This document shows, piece after piece, positions 47,134 through 57,044 of a stretch of DNA of 64,000 bases. Position 1 is the stretch's first letter; every line of letters begins with the position of its first letter. This stretch comes from Microbacterium testaceum. Lineage in GTDB: Bacteria; Actinomycetota; Actinomycetes; Actinomycetales; Microbacteriaceae. The stretch covers positions 98,429 to 162,428 of the forward strand of contig NZ_LDRU01000020.1 of NCBI RefSeq assembly GCF_001476285.1, in the 5' to 3' direction. A program made the position numbers and the translations under genes. Below the pieces are notes generated by a model that was not told where the DNA came from, ran no database searches, and was given only the letters and a program-made list of their open reading frames with translations.

Positions 47134-47187
47134 CGATACGTCCGTGAGCCGCGAAAGGCGCGGCCACGTCATCGGAAGGAGAACTTC

Positions 47188-47817
47188 GTGACCACGAAGT
47201 CTCAGGACCGCCGCAAGGTGCGTCTGTCGCGCGCCCTCGGCGTCGCACTCACCCCCAAGGCCGCCCGCTACCTCGAGAAGCGTCCCTACGCTCCGGGTGA
47301 GCACGGTCGCACCAAGCGCAAGGCTGACAGCGACTACGCCGTCCGTCTGCGCGAGAAGCAGCGTCTGCGCGAGCAGTACGGCATCCGCGAGAAGCAGCTG
47401 CGCATCGCGTTCAACGAGGCCCGCCGCACCGACGGCCTGACCGGTGAGAACCTGGTCGAGCTGCTCGAGATGCGTCTGGACGCCCTCGTCGTGCGTTCGG
47501 GCTTCGCCCGCACCACCGCGCAGGCTCGCCAGCTCGTCGTGCACCGCCACATCCTGGTCGACGGCCAGCTCGTGGACCGCCCGTCGTTCCGCGTGAAGCC
47601 GGGTCAGCAGATCCACGTCAAGCCGAAGAGCGAGGGCCTCGAGCCCTTCCAGGTCGCCGCCGCCGGTGGGCACGCCGAAGTGCTGCCCCCCGTTCCCGGT
47701 TACCTCGAGGTCGACCTGTCGACGCTCCAGGCGAAGCTCCTGCGTCGCCCCAAGCGCGCCGAGGTGCCCGTCACGTGTGACGTGCAGCTCGTCGTCGAGT
47801 ACTACGCCGCCCGCTGA
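47188..47817 (+). CDS. rpsD: 30S ribosomal protein S4
   Basis: S4 is a primary 16S rRNA binder in small-subunit assembly. The 209-residue protein has RRKVRLSRALGVALTPKAARYLEKRPYAPGEHG, the KQRLREQYGIREKQLRIAF segment and the S4 RNA-binding domain (LVELLEMRLDALVVRSGFARTTAQARQLVVHRHILVDGQLV). It lacks the N-terminal zinc CxxC motif. The GTG follows a strong GGAAGGAG site. It stands alone, away from the alpha operon, as is usual in this family. Confidence 0.97.
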   Translation: MTTKSQDRRKVRLSRALGVALTPKAARYLEKRPYAPGEHGRTKRKADSDYAVRLREKQRLREQYGIREKQLRIAFNEARRTDGLTGENLVELLEMRLDALVVRSGFARTTAQARQLVVHRHILVDGQLVDRPSFRVKPGQQIHVKPKSEGLEPFQVAAAGGHAEVLPPVPGYLEVDLSTLQAKLLRRPKRAEVPVTCDVQLVVEYYAAR

Positions 47818-47832
47818 ACCCAGCGAGCACAC

Positions 47833-47862
47833 GAGGGGCGTCGGGTTCTCCCGGCGCCCTTC
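47833..47862 (+). terminator. Terminator after rpsD
   Basis: A 13-bp stem with two G-U pairs (47833-47845 with 47850-47862) closes a TTCT loop 16 bases after the rpsD stop. Confidence 0.8.
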
Positions 47863-47921
47863 GTCGTTGCAGGTATCGTCCCGCCGCCTTTGGTGGTCGG
47901 CTCGTCGCGTGGGTGCGCAGT

Positions 47922-48055
47922 GTTCATTTGCCCGAGTTGGCCGGCCTTGACTGGCGCCGGCGACCGTTTGCGGCAATCGAACGACGAGAGCATCGGTTCG
48001 TTTGCCCGAGATTGTCAGTGCGCCGTCGAGCCGCCGACCATCTTCGGCAAACGAA
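47922..48055. repeat. Paired inverted-repeat element, locus B
   Basis: Most of the 341-bp gap between rpsD and the next gene is filled by two units. Unit 2 (47997-48055) has perfect 10-bp ends TTCGTTTGCC and GGCAAACGAA with similar inner flanks. Unit 1 (47922-47983) has degenerate ends (TTCATTTGCC and GGCAATCGAA). The right end of unit 2 is nearly identical to that at 29588-29609. The remaining sequence up to 48155 holds a TACGAT promoter-like element and nothing else I recognise. Confidence 0.7.
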
Positions 48056-48158
48056 CGCGCAGGCATCGGCCCGGACGGATCTCTCTGGAGCGGCGCACGA
48101 CGGCCGTCGCCTACGATGAAGGATGCCGCGACCGCGGCGCTGTATCGAGGAAGAAGTG

Positions 48159-48431
48159 GTGATCGTGAGAAGCCTCGTCTGGTTCGCCTTCGGCATCGTC
48201 GGCGGTTTCGTCGCCGCTCACCTGGTGAACAAGGACCCCCGCGGTCAGGAGCTGTTCGCTCAGCTCGATTCCCGCATCAGCGAGTTCACCGATCGCATGA
48301 GCGACGCCTACCACGAGCAGGAGACCCGCCTGTCGGAGATCGTCGACGACGTCAAGGGCGTCGCCGCCTCCGCGAGCACGTCCCTCGGTACCGCCGCCGA
48401 CGCGGCGCGCTCGGCTTCCTCGTCCGACTGA
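48159..48431 (+). CDS. Small single-pass membrane protein with coiled tail
   Basis: The roughly 90-residue product has one N-terminal transmembrane segment (LVWFAFGIVGGFVAAHLV). A helical, acidic region then follows (GQELFAQLDSRISEFTDRMSDAYHEQETRLSEIVDDV), and the protein ends in an Ala/Ser-rich tail. It resembles small membrane proteins commonly found just before alaS in actinobacteria; I do not know the function. The GTG at 48159 is placed five bases after AGGAAG. GTG 48165 and ATG 48123 are alternatives. Confidence 0.65.
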   Translation: MIVRSLVWFAFGIVGGFVAAHLVNKDPRGQELFAQLDSRISEFTDRMSDAYHEQETRLSEIVDDVKGVAASASTSLGTAADAARSASSSD

Positions 48432-48492
48432 CCTTCCGGCATCCCGCCCCCGCCGCAGGGGGAGGGTCCGCACGCCCATCGAAAGATTCGCC

Positions 48493-51162
48493 ATGAAAAC
48501 CGCCGAGATCGCCCAGCGCTTCCTCGACTTCTTCGAGAAGAAGAACCACACGATCGTCCCGTCGGCCTCGCTCGTCACCGACGACCCGGCCCTGCTGTTC
48601 ACCGTGGCGGGCATGGTGCCCTTCATCCCGTACCTCAGCGGCGTGGTTCCGCCGCCGTACCCGCGCGCGGCCGACGTGCAGAAGTGCATTCGCACCAACG
48701 ACATCGAAGAGGTCGGCAAGACGCCCCGCCACGGCACCTTCTTCCAGATGCTCGGCAACTGGTCGTTCGGCGACTACTTCAAGGAAGACGCGATCCGCTT
48801 CGCGTGGGAGCTGCTGACCGCGCCGGAGTCCGAGGGCGGCCTCGCCTTCGACCCCAAGGACCTCTGGGTCACCGTCTACGAAGAGGACGACGAAGCTCAT
48901 GACCTCTGGCTGAAGCTCAGCACCCTGCCCGAAGACCGCATCCAGCGCCTCGGCAAGGACACCAACTACTGGTCCACGGGCCTTCCCGGTCCCGCCGGCC
49001 CCTGCTCGGAGATCTTCTTCGACCGCGGCCCCGACTACGGCATCGACGGTGGTCCGGCGACCGACGACGATCGCTACGTCGAGATCTGGAACCTCGTGTT
49101 CATGCAGTACGAGATCACGAACGTGCGGTCGAAGTACGACTTCGACATCGTCGGCGAACTGCCCGCGAAGAACATCGACACGGGCATGGGCCTCGAGCGC
49201 ATCGCGTTCATCAAGCAGGGCGTCGACAACATGTACGAGACCGACCAGGTGCGCCCGGTCCTGGATCTCGCCGCAAAGCTTGCGGGCAAGTCGTACGGTG
49301 CCGAGTCGCATGAGGACGACGTCCGCCTGCGCATCGTCGCCGACCACGTCCGTTCCTCGCTCATGCTGCTCGCCGACGGCGTGACCCCCTCGAACGAAGG
49401 ACGCGGGTACATCCTGCGGCGCATCATGCGTCGCGCCATCCGTTCGATGCGCCTGCTGGGCGTCGAGGGTCCGACCTTCCCGGAGCTGTTCGCCGCGTCG
49501 CGCGACGCGATGAAGGAGTCGTACCCGGAGGTCGAGGCCGACTACGCCCGCCTGTCGGCCTACGCGATCGCCGAGGAGCAGACGTTCCTCCGCACCCTCG
49601 CCGCCGGATCCGCGATCCTCGACCAGTCGGTGGCCGAGGCGAAGAACGGCGGCGGCACGACGCTCTCGGGCTCCGAGGCGTTCCTGCTGCACGACACGTA
49701 CGGCTTCCCGATCGACCTCACGCTCGAGATCGCCGAAGAGGCGGGCCTGAGCGTCGACCGCGGCGCCTTCGACCAGCTCATGCAGGAGCAGCGCACCCGC
49801 GCGAAGGCCGACGCCCGCGCGCGCAAGGGCGCCATCGCCGATCAGAGCGCCTACCGCGAGTTCCGCGCGCTGGGCGAGACGGTCTTCACCGGGTACACCG
49901 AGCTGCAGACGGACTCGAAGGTCCTCGGCATCCTGGTCGACGGTCAGGGCACGGATCGCGCCTCCGCCGGACAGATCGCCGAGGTCATCACGGCCGAGAC
50001 CGCGTTGTACGCGGAATCGGGCGGCCAGGTTGCCGACAAGGGCACGATCGTGGGACCGGGGTACGAGCTCGAGGTGCTCGATGTACAGCGCCCCGTGCCG
50101 GGGCTCATCAGCCACACCGTCGAGGTCACCACCGGTGAGGTGTCGGTCGGTTCGCCCGCCACCACCGTGGTCGACGCCCTCAACCGGCACTCGGCGCAGC
50201 AGGCGCACTCCGCGACGCACCTCGTGCACGCGGCGATCCGCGACACCCTCGGCAAGACGGCGACGCAGACCGGCTCGCTCAACCGCGCCGGATACATGCG
50301 CTTCGACTTCAGCTGGGGCTCGGCGCTCTCTCCCGAGACACGCACCGAGATCGAGGACATCGCCAACAACGCCGTCCGCGACAACCTCGAGGTCACCACG
50401 CGCGTGATGTCGCTCGACGAGGCGAAGGCCGCGGGCGCCATGGCGCTGTTCGGCGAGAAGTACGGCGACACGGTGCGCATGGTCGACATCGGCGGGCCGT
50501 GGTCGCGCGAGCTGTGCGGTGGGACGCACGTCTCCCGCAGCTCCGAGATCGGCCTGGTCAACCTCGTCGGCGAGCAGTCGGTCGGCGCCTCGAACCGTCG
50601 CGTGGAGGCGCTCGTGGGTCTCGATGCCTTCCGCGACCTCGCGGCGGAGCGCGCGATCGTGTCGCAGCTGTCGACGTCGCTCAAGACACCGCGCGAGCAG
50701 CTCACGACCCGCATCGCGGAGCTGGCGGCGAGCCTCAAAGCGGCCGAGAAGAAGATCGCCGCGTTTGAGGCGCAGGCCCTGACCGGTCGTCTGCCCCAGT
50801 TGGTCGAGGCGGCCGTCGCCGTCGGCACCGTGCGCGTCGTCGCGCAGAGTCTGGGGGAGGGCGCGTCGGCCGACGACGTGCGCTCGCTCGCCCTGCAGGT
50901 GCGAGACCGTCTCGGCAGCGACCCCGCGGTCGTCGCGCTCGCGAGCGTCGCGGGCGGGCGCGCCACGGTCGTCGTCGTGACGAACGAAGCCGCCCGCGAA
51001 CGGGGCCTGGCCGCCGGTTCTCTCGCGAAGGCCGCCGCCGGGGTGCTCGGCGGAGGCGGAGGCGGTCGTCCCGACGTCGCGCAGGGCGGCGGAACGGATG
51101 CCACAGCTCTGCCGCAGGCGCTCGAGGGCATCGTCGCGGACGTGCGGGCGACCACCGCGTGA
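48493..51162 (+). CDS. alaS: Alanine--tRNA ligase
   Basis: The 889-residue class II synthetase opens MKTAEIAQRFLDFFEKKNHTIVPSASLV. It has the catalytic domain (RPADVQKCIRTNDIEEVG-type region and GMGLERIAFIKQGV), the editing domain with HSATHLVHAAIRDTLG and the Cys/His metal site CGGTHVSRSSEIG, and the C-terminal DHHA1-like region rich in Gly (GVLGGGGGGRPDVAQGGG). Length and order are normal. It overlaps ruvX by four bases (GTGA). No T-box is seen in its short leader. Confidence 0.97.
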   Translation: MKTAEIAQRFLDFFEKKNHTIVPSASLVTDDPALLFTVAGMVPFIPYLSGVVPPPYPRAADVQKCIRTNDIEEVGKTPRHGTFFQMLGNWSFGDYFKEDAIRFAWELLTAPESEGGLAFDPKDLWVTVYEEDDEAHDLWLKLSTLPEDRIQRLGKDTNYWSTGLPGPAGPCSEIFFDRGPDYGIDGGPATDDDRYVEIWNLVFMQYEITNVRSKYDFDIVGELPAKNIDTGMGLERIAFIKQGVDNMYETDQVRPVLDLAAKLAGKSYGAESHEDDVRLRIVADHVRSSLMLLADGVTPSNEGRGYILRRIMRRAIRSMRLLGVEGPTFPELFAASRDAMKESYPEVEADYARLSAYAIAEEQTFLRTLAAGSAILDQSVAEAKNGGGTTLSGSEAFLLHDTYGFPIDLTLEIAEEAGLSVDRGAFDQLMQEQRTRAKADARARKGAIADQSAYREFRALGETVFTGYTELQTDSKVLGILVDGQGTDRASAGQIAEVITAETALYAESGGQVADKGTIVGPGYELEVLDVQRPVPGLISHTVEVTTGEVSVGSPATTVVDALNRHSAQQAHSATHLVHAAIRDTLGKTATQTGSLNRAGYMRFDFSWGSALSPETRTEIEDIANNAVRDNLEVTTRVMSLDEAKAAGAMALFGEKYGDTVRMVDIGGPWSRELCGGTHVSRSSEIGLVNLVGEQSVGASNRRVEALVGLDAFRDLAAERAIVSQLSTSLKTPREQLTTRIAELAASLKAAEKKIAAFEAQALTGRLPQLVEAAVAVGTVRVVAQSLGEGASADDVRSLALQVRDRLGSDPAVVALASVAGGRATVVVVTNEAARERGLAAGSLAKAAAGVLGGGGGGRPDVAQGGGTDATALPQALEGIVADVRATTA

Positions 51163-51632
51163 CGGCGTTCCGGCGCGGCATCCGTCTCGGGATCGATGTC
51201 GGGCGCGCCCGTGTCGGTGTCGCCCGCTCCGACCCGGACGGAGTGCTCGCCGTGCCGGTCGAGACGGTTCCGCGCAAGGGCGAGCCCGTCCGCCGCATCG
51301 CCGCCCTCGCCGCGGAGTACGAGGCGTTCGAGGTCCTCGTCGGCCTGCCGCTGAATCTCCGCGGCGAGGACACGCCCTCGACGACCGACGCCCGCCGGTT
51401 CGCGCAGGCTCTCGCCGCCGCGTTGCCCATGCCGGTCCGGCTGGTCGATGAGCGCCTCAGCACCGTGTCGGCGCACGGCGTGCTGAGAGAGGCAGGACGT
51501 TCCCAGCGGGATTCTCGTAGCATTGTGGACCAAGTCGCCGCTGTGGTGCTGCTGCAGCAGGCCCTCGACGTGGAGCGACAGTCCGGTGACCCGGCCGGAC
51601 CCGCCGTCACACCGGGACAGGAGCCCGCCTGA
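51159..51632 (+). CDS. ruvX: Holliday junction resolvase-like RuvX (YqgF)
   Basis: The 157-residue RNase H-fold protein shows GIDVGRARVGVARSD, VGLPLNLRGED and LVDERLSTVSAHGVL with the conserved acidic residues, and ends SIVDQVAAVVLLQQALD. YqgF proteins process the 16S rRNA 5' end or act in recombination. It is translationally coupled to alaS and runs into mltG, the usual order. Confidence 0.93.
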   Translation: MTAFRRGIRLGIDVGRARVGVARSDPDGVLAVPVETVPRKGEPVRRIAALAAEYEAFEVLVGLPLNLRGEDTPSTTDARRFAQALAAALPMPVRLVDERLSTVSAHGVLREAGRSQRDSRSIVDQVAAVVLLQQALDVERQSGDPAGPAVTPGQEPA

Positions 51633-51633
51633 C

Positions 51634-53295
51634 ATGCCCGAAAACGACCCCAACGCCAACGACCCCCTCGCCGATCTGTACGGACGCCTGCCCGACCCGC
51701 GCGAAGCCGCGTCGGACGGCGCGCGGCGACGGTCGCCGTCGACGGACGAGTCGCCCGCCGCCCCCGGGCCGGACGCACCCGTGTCGCGCCGCGCCGCCCG
51801 AGCTGCGCGCGCGCAGACAGGACCCACCGCGGCACAGACCGGTGCGCCCGCTCCGGCGCAGAGCACGGACTCCGTCGCCTCGACGCCCGCCACCCGGACC
51901 CCGGCGCCGACGCCGGCGCCGCGCGCTGATGCCGCGACTCCGTCGACGCCCCCCGCCGCGGCACAGCCCGGCCCCACTCGAACCCCCGCAGAGACGGCCC
52001 GCCGCGCGGCCGCCGCGGAACAGCCCACCCAGCAGATCCCGACCACGCCCGCCGAGCGCGAGCCCGCTCTCGTCGGCGCAGCGGCTGCCGGGGCGTCGGC
52101 CGGACGGACGGCGAGCGACGGCACCGTGCCGAGCGGCTCGCTCGAGGACCTCTTCACCGGTCGCGCCCACACCGATCAAATCGGTGCGGCGACCCCCCGG
52201 AAGCCCAAGAAGCGTCGCCGTGCCGGCGGGTGGATCGCCCTCGGCATCGTCCTCGTGCTCATCGGCGGCCTCGTGGGCGGCGGCTTCGCCCTGTGGAACA
52301 CCTACGGCGACCGGGTTCAGGCGTTCCTCGGCACCGGCGAGCCCCTCGACTACGAGGCGGGCATCGCCAACGGCGAGGCCCGCGTGACGATCGTGGCGGG
52401 GGACACCGGCGAGTCCGTCTCTCCCAAGATGTTCGACGCGGGCGTGACCAAGGCCTCCAACTCGCTCTACAAGTACATGGTCGACAATTCGGTCGGCTTC
52501 ACCTTCCAGCCGGGCGTCTACAAGCTGCAGAAGCAGATGACGTCCGAGGCCGTCATCGCCGCACTCCGCGACCCGGCGAACCGCCTCGACAACTCCGTGC
52601 AGCTGCGCGAGGGCCTCACGCTCACCCAGTCGCTCGACGTGATCTCGGAGCAGACGGGCATCGCGCGCGCCGACCTCGACGCGGCCGTCGCCGATCCGTC
52701 GCAGTACGGGGTCTCCGCCTCGTCGCTCGAGGGATGGATCTTCCCCGCCACCTACGACTTCGACGAGGGCGTCGCCGCGAAGGACGTGATCGCGCGCATG
52801 GTCCAGCGCACGGTGCAGTCGCTGGACCAGGCCGGGGTGCCCGAGAGCGACCGCGAGCGGATTCTGATCATCGCGTCGATCATCGAACGCGAGGCGCGCA
52901 ACCCCGACGACTTCTACAAGGTCTCGCGCGTGATCGAGAACCGCCTGCAACCCGACAACGACGAGACGCACGGTCTGCTGCAGATGGACTCGACCGCGCA
53001 ATACGGCGTCGGTGAGATCGGCGCGGGCAGCTCGTCGTCGTCCGAGAACGCGCTCACCAGCGACAACCCGTGGAACACCTACATCCACCCGGGTCTGCCC
53101 GTGGGTCCGATCGCCAACGCGGGCGACCTCGCGATCGACGCGGCCATGCACCCGGTCGACGGACCGTGGTACTACTTCACGACCGTCAACCTCTCGACGG
53201 GAGAGACGGTCTTCTCGGCGACGTACGCCGATCAGCTCAAGGCCGTCGACCAGTTCCAGCAGTGGTGCCGCGACAACCCCGACGGCGGATGCTGA
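51634..53295 (+). CDS. mltG: Endolytic murein transglycosylase MltG
   Basis: MltG cleaves nascent glycan strands and helps end peptidoglycan polymerisation. The 553-residue protein has a roughly 190-residue disordered cytoplasmic Pro/Ala/Thr tail, a basic stretch, one membrane anchor (WIALGIVLVLIGGLVGGGFALW), and the YceG/MltG domain. That domain has LEGWIFPATYDF, the catalytic Glu in IIASIIEREARNPDDF, and SDNPWNTYIHPGLPVGPIANAG. It overlaps aroE by seven bases. Confidence 0.94.
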   Translation: MPENDPNANDPLADLYGRLPDPREAASDGARRRSPSTDESPAAPGPDAPVSRRAARAARAQTGPTAAQTGAPAPAQSTDSVASTPATRTPAPTPAPRADAATPSTPPAAAQPGPTRTPAETARRAAAAEQPTQQIPTTPAEREPALVGAAAAGASAGRTASDGTVPSGSLEDLFTGRAHTDQIGAATPRKPKKRRRAGGWIALGIVLVLIGGLVGGGFALWNTYGDRVQAFLGTGEPLDYEAGIANGEARVTIVAGDTGESVSPKMFDAGVTKASNSLYKYMVDNSVGFTFQPGVYKLQKQMTSEAVIAALRDPANRLDNSVQLREGLTLTQSLDVISEQTGIARADLDAAVADPSQYGVSASSLEGWIFPATYDFDEGVAAKDVIARMVQRTVQSLDQAGVPESDRERILIIASIIEREARNPDDFYKVSRVIENRLQPDNDETHGLLQMDSTAQYGVGEIGAGSSSSSENALTSDNPWNTYIHPGLPVGPIANAGDLAIDAAMHPVDGPWYYFTTVNLSTGETVFSATYADQLKAVDQFQQWCRDNPDGGC

Positions 53296-54125
53296 GCGCC
53301 GACCGGCTCGCCGTCTGGGGAGACCCGATCGATCACTCGCGGTCGCCGTCGCTCCACGCGGCGGCGTACCGCGAGCTGCGGCTGTCCTGGACGTACGGGC
53401 GACAGCGAGTGACCGAGGCGGAGTTCCCCGCCCGCCTGAGCGAGTTGGACGGCACCTGGCGAGGGCTCTCGCTCACGATGCCGTTGAAGAACGTCGCCTG
53501 CAGCGCGGCTGTCGAGCTCGACGACGCCGCGCTGCGTACGGGCGCCGTGAACACCTACCTCCTCACCGCGGAGGGTCCTCGCGGGTTCAACACCGACGTC
53601 GGCGGGCTCGCACGTGCTCTGCACGAGGCGGGTGTCGGCGAACCGCGAGCCGCTCGGATCCTCGGAGCCGGTGCCACGGCGACCTCCGCGGTCCTCTCCC
53701 TGGCCCAGCTCGGCACTCGGCGCGTGGAGGTGGTGGCCCGACGTCCCGAAGCCGTCATCCCGCTGCGCGCCCTCGGGGAGTCGGTCGGCGTCGAGATCTC
53801 GCGGGCGTCGTTCGACGATCCCCGGATGCCATCACCCGTCGATGTGACCATCGCGGCTCTCCCGGGAAAGGTCGACGTGGGTCCCGGCATCCGTCCCTTC
53901 GCCGAGAACGGCGGGCTCCTCGTCGACGTCGTCTACGGCAACTGGCCGACCGCCCTCGCCGAGCAATGGCGCGTCGCGGGGAACGAGGCGATCAACGGGC
54001 TGCCGATGCTGCTGCACCAGGCGCTGCTGCAGGTGCGCATCTTCGTCGGCGGCGATCCGGCCGTTCCCCTCGAACGCGAGAACGCCGTGCTGGCCGCGAT
54101 GCGCATCGCGCTCGTGGGAGACTAG
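53289..54125 (+). CDS. aroE: Shikimate dehydrogenase (biosynthetic)
   Basis: The 278-residue enzyme reduces 3-dehydroshikimate to shikimate with NADPH. It has the substrate motif [12 protein letters not shown], the catalytic Lys in LTMPLKN, GAVNTY, NTDVGG, and the nucleotide-binding [29 protein letters not shown] lies near the end. The S-x-S type substrate motif fits a shikimate-specific enzyme, in contrast to the S-x-T of the second copy at 58511. It starts inside the mltG stop region and is followed four bases later by aroC. Confidence 0.92.
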   Translation: MLSADRLAVWGDPIDHSRSPSLHAAAYRELRLSWTYGRQRVTEAEFPARLSELDGTWRGLSLTMPLKNVACSAAVELDDAALRTGAVNTYLLTAEGPRGFNTDVGGLARALHEAGVGEPRAARILGAGATATSAVLSLAQLGTRRVEVVARRPEAVIPLRALGESVGVEISRASFDDPRMPSPVDVTIAALPGKVDVGPGIRPFAENGGLLVDVVYGNWPTALAEQWRVAGNEAINGLPMLLHQALLQVRIFVGGDPAVPLERENAVLAAMRIALVGD

Positions 54126-54129
54126 ACGA

Positions 54130-55356
54130 ATGCTTCGCGTTCTCACGGCCGGCGAGTCCCACGGCCCCGAACTGATCGCCCTCATGGAGGGGATGCCGGC
54201 GGGCGTTCCCATCTCGTCCGCGCAGATCCGCGCGGAACTCGCGCGTCGTCGCCTGGGCTACGGCCGTGGCTCGCGCATGAAGTTCGAAGAAGACGAGCTG
54301 ACGCTCTCGACGGGCATCGTGCACGGCTACACGATCGGCAGCCCCATCGCCCTGCGCATCGGCAACACCGAGTGGCCGAAGTGGACCGAGGTCATGAGCC
54401 CCGAGCCCGTCGAGCTCTCCGACAAGTCGCGCGGCCGCGGCGCGGCGCTGACGCGTCCGCGTCCGGGTCATGCCGACCTCGTCGGCATGCAGAAATACGG
54501 CTTCGACGAGGCCCGGCCGATCCTCGAGCGCGCTTCCGCTCGCGAGACCGCCGCGCGCGTGGCCCTCGGCGCCATCGCCCGCTCGTTCCTCGGCGAGCTC
54601 GGCATCCGGCTCGTCAGCCACACGCTCTCTATCGGACCCGTTCGCGTCCCCGATGACGCCGCGATCCCCACGCCCGACGACGTCGATCTCCTCGATGCCG
54701 ATCCGCTGCGGTGCTTCCACCCCGCGACGAGCGACGCGATGGTCGCCGAGGTCGACGACGCCAAGAAGGCGGGCGACACCCTCGGCGGTGTCGTCGAGGT
54801 GCTCGCCTACGGCCTGCCCCCGGGGCTCGGCTCGCACGTGCAGTGGGACCGTCGACTGGATGCCAAGCTCGCCCAGGCGCTCATGAGCATCCAGGCGATC
54901 AAGGGCGTCGAGGTCGGCGACGGCTTCCTCACCACCACGCGCCGTGGGTCGCAGGCGCACGACGAGCTCTTCGCCACCGAGGAGGGCATCACGCGTTCGT
55001 CCGACCGCGCCGGCGGTACCGAGGGCGGAATGTCGACCGGCACGGTGCTGCGCGTGCGCGCCGGCATGAAGCCGATCGCCACGATCCCGAAGGCGCTGCG
55101 CACCGTCGACGTCGCGACCGGCGACACCGCGGCGGCGCACCACCAGCGCTCCGACGTCTGCGCGGTCCCCGCGTCGGGTGTCGTCGCCGAAGCGATGGTG
55201 GCCATCACGCTCGCCGACGGCGTGCTCGAGAAGTTCGGTGGCGACAACATCGTCGAGACGCGTCGCAACCTCGAGTCGTACCTCGCGAACCTCCCCGAGA
55301 CGCTGCGCACGAGCGACGCGTCCGACGCCGCGCTGCTCGCGCATGACCCCGCCTGA
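54130..55356 (+). CDS. aroC: Chorismate synthase
   Basis: Chorismate synthase removes phosphate from EPSP using reduced FMN. The 408-residue protein carries the signatures [70 protein letters not shown] and [20 protein letters not shown]. It is the second gene of the aroE-aroC-aroK-aroB block and overlaps aroK by 14 bases. Confidence 0.97.
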   Translation: MLRVLTAGESHGPELIALMEGMPAGVPISSAQIRAELARRRLGYGRGSRMKFEEDELTLSTGIVHGYTIGSPIALRIGNTEWPKWTEVMSPEPVELSDKSRGRGAALTRPRPGHADLVGMQKYGFDEARPILERASARETAARVALGAIARSFLGELGIRLVSHTLSIGPVRVPDDAAIPTPDDVDLLDADPLRCFHPATSDAMVAEVDDAKKAGDTLGGVVEVLAYGLPPGLGSHVQWDRRLDAKLAQALMSIQAIKGVEVGDGFLTTTRRGSQAHDELFATEEGITRSSDRAGGTEGGMSTGTVLRVRAGMKPIATIPKALRTVDVATGDTAAAHHQRSDVCAVPASGVVAEAMVAITLADGVLEKFGGDNIVETRRNLESYLANLPETLRTSDASDAALLAHDPA

Positions 55357-55909
55357 GCCGGTGGAGCACGCGACGACGACCCCGGATGCCGGGACCTCGG
55401 CCGTCGTCCTCATCGGACCGATGGGCGCGGGCAAGACGAGCGTCGGGCGCCGCGTCGCGCGCGCCCTCGGCACGCCGTTCACCGACACCGACAAGCTCGT
55501 CGTCCGCGACCACGGCCCGATCCCGGCGTTGTTCCGAGCCCACGGCGAGCCCCACTTCCGCGCCCTCGAGCGCGAGGCCGTCGCCGAGGCGCTGAGCCGC
55601 GGCGGCGTGGTCGCGCTGGGCGGGGGAGCGGTCCTCGACGCCGTGACGCGCGAGCGGTTGCGAGAGCACCGGGTGGTGCTGCTGACCGTGGCGCCGCACG
55701 TCGTGGCATCCCGGATCCACGGAGACGATCGACCGCTCCTCGGCGGGGAGGACCCCGTCGCGCGATGGCTGCGGATCTTCGAGGAACGGCGACCGGTCTA
55801 CGAGCAGACGGCCGACATCGCATTCGACACCTCGTCGGGCCCGCTCGCGCGGGTCGTCGACGACATCGTGGCCTGGGCACGCCGTGTGCCGGCCGGAGAG
55901 ACGGCATGA
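55343..55909 (+). CDS. aroK: Shikimate kinase
   Basis: The 188-residue P-loop kinase phosphorylates shikimate at O3. It shows Walker [16 protein letters not shown], the shikimate-binding [15 protein letters not shown] and GGGAVLD, and a lid region near RPLLGG. An alternative GTG at 55361 would remove six residues and the aroC overlap. It is coupled to aroB by a four-base ATGA overlap. Confidence 0.93.
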   Translation: MTPPEPVEHATTTPDAGTSAVVLIGPMGAGKTSVGRRVARALGTPFTDTDKLVVRDHGPIPALFRAHGEPHFRALEREAVAEALSRGGVVALGGGAVLDAVTRERLREHRVVLLTVAPHVVASRIHGDDRPLLGGEDPVARWLRIFEERRPVYEQTADIAFDTSSGPLARVVDDIVAWARRVPAGETA

Positions 55910-56982
55910 CCGACACCACCACCATCAGCGTCGCCGGCGACTCCGGCTACGACATCACGATCGGCCGCGGCCTTCTGGCCTCGCTCGGAGACGTGCTGCC
56001 CGCGGGCGCGCAGAAGGTGCTCGTGGTGCACCCGCCGACCCTGGCGAAGCAGGCCGAGGAATTGCGCGCACAGTTGATGGGCGACCGTCAGGTGCTGCTC
56101 GCCGAGATCCCGGATGCCGAGGCCGGCAAGCGCGTGGAAGTGGCGGCGTTCTGCTGGCAGGTCATGGGGCAGGCCGACTTCACGCGGACCGACGCCGTCA
56201 TCGGCTTCGGCGGGGGAGCGGTCACCGACCTCGCCGGCTTCGTCGCGGCGACCTGGCTGCGCGGCGTCGCGCTCGTGCAGGTCCCGACCACCGTTCTCGG
56301 CATGGTCGACGCCGCCGTCGGCGGCAAGACGGGCATCAACACCGCGGAGGGGAAGAACCTCGTCGGGGCGTTCTGGCCGCCGGTCGCCGTCGTGTGCGAT
56401 CTCGACCTGCTCGACACGCTGTCGAAGAACGAAGCGACGGCCGGGTTCGCCGAGGTGGTCAAGGCCGGTTTCATCTGGCATCCGGAGATCCTCGACCTCA
56501 TCGAGGCTGATCCGTCGGGGATCGTCGACCCGCGCGGTGACGCGTTCCGCCGCTGCATCGAGCTGGCGATCGACATGAAGGCGCGGGTCGTCGGCGAGGA
56601 CCTGCGCGAGGCAGGGCTGCGCGAGGTGCTCAACTACGGGCACACGCTCGGGCACGCCATCGAGCACGCCGAGCGCTACCGCTGGCGTCACGGCGCCGCG
56701 ATCTCGGTCGGCATGGTGTTCGCCGCCGAACTGTCACGCCTGGCCGGACGCCTGTCCGACGACGTCGCGCAGCGCCACCGCACGGTGCTCGAGTCGCTCG
56801 GCCTGCCGACGACCTATCGCGCGGGCGCGTTCCAGACGCTCAAGGCCACGATGCAGCGCGACAAGAAGAGCCGCGGCAGCATGCTGCGCTTCATCGTGCT
56901 CGACGACCTCGCGCGGCCGACGGTGCTGCAGGCTCCGGACGAGTCGCTGCTGTTCGCGGCGTATCAGGAGGTCGGCGCGTAG
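55906..56982 (+). CDS. aroB: 3-dehydroquinate synthase
   Basis: The 358-residue enzyme converts DAHP to 3-dehydroquinate using NAD and a divalent metal. It has [43 protein letters not shown], the metal ligands in [11 protein letters not shown] and [12 protein letters not shown], and [10 protein letters not shown]. In most actinobacteria aroQ follows directly, whereas here the cluster is interrupted by about 5 kb. A 28-bp perfect palindrome ends the operon. Confidence 0.96.
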   Translation: MTDTTTISVAGDSGYDITIGRGLLASLGDVLPAGAQKVLVVHPPTLAKQAEELRAQLMGDRQVLLAEIPDAEAGKRVEVAAFCWQVMGQADFTRTDAVIGFGGGAVTDLAGFVAATWLRGVALVQVPTTVLGMVDAAVGGKTGINTAEGKNLVGAFWPPVAVVCDLDLLDTLSKNEATAGFAEVVKAGFIWHPEILDLIEADPSGIVDPRGDAFRRCIELAIDMKARVVGEDLREAGLREVLNYGHTLGHAIEHAERYRWRHGAAISVGMVFAAELSRLAGRLSDDVAQRHRTVLESLGLPTTYRAGAFQTLKATMQRDKKSRGSMLRFIVLDDLARPTVLQAPDESLLFAAYQEVGA

Positions 56983-56992
56983 GTTCCGAGCA

Positions 56993-57020
56993 GGGCCCGG
57001 ATGCCATGGCATCCGGGCCC
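56993..57020. terminator. 28-bp perfect palindrome after aroB
   Basis: The sequence at 56993-57006 is perfectly complementary to 57007-57020, with no spacer (centre GCCATGGC, ends GGGCCC). It begins 10 bases after the aroB stop and probably ends transcription. It contains both orientations of the over-represented heptamer GGATGCC. Confidence 0.7.
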
Positions 57021-57044
57021 GCTCCCGTACGTCGCACGTACGCC

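Noticed and set aside
48432..48492. T-box leader for alaS
   Set aside because: The gap is only 61 bases with no T-box core sequence or specifier hairpin. The thrS leader likewise has none.
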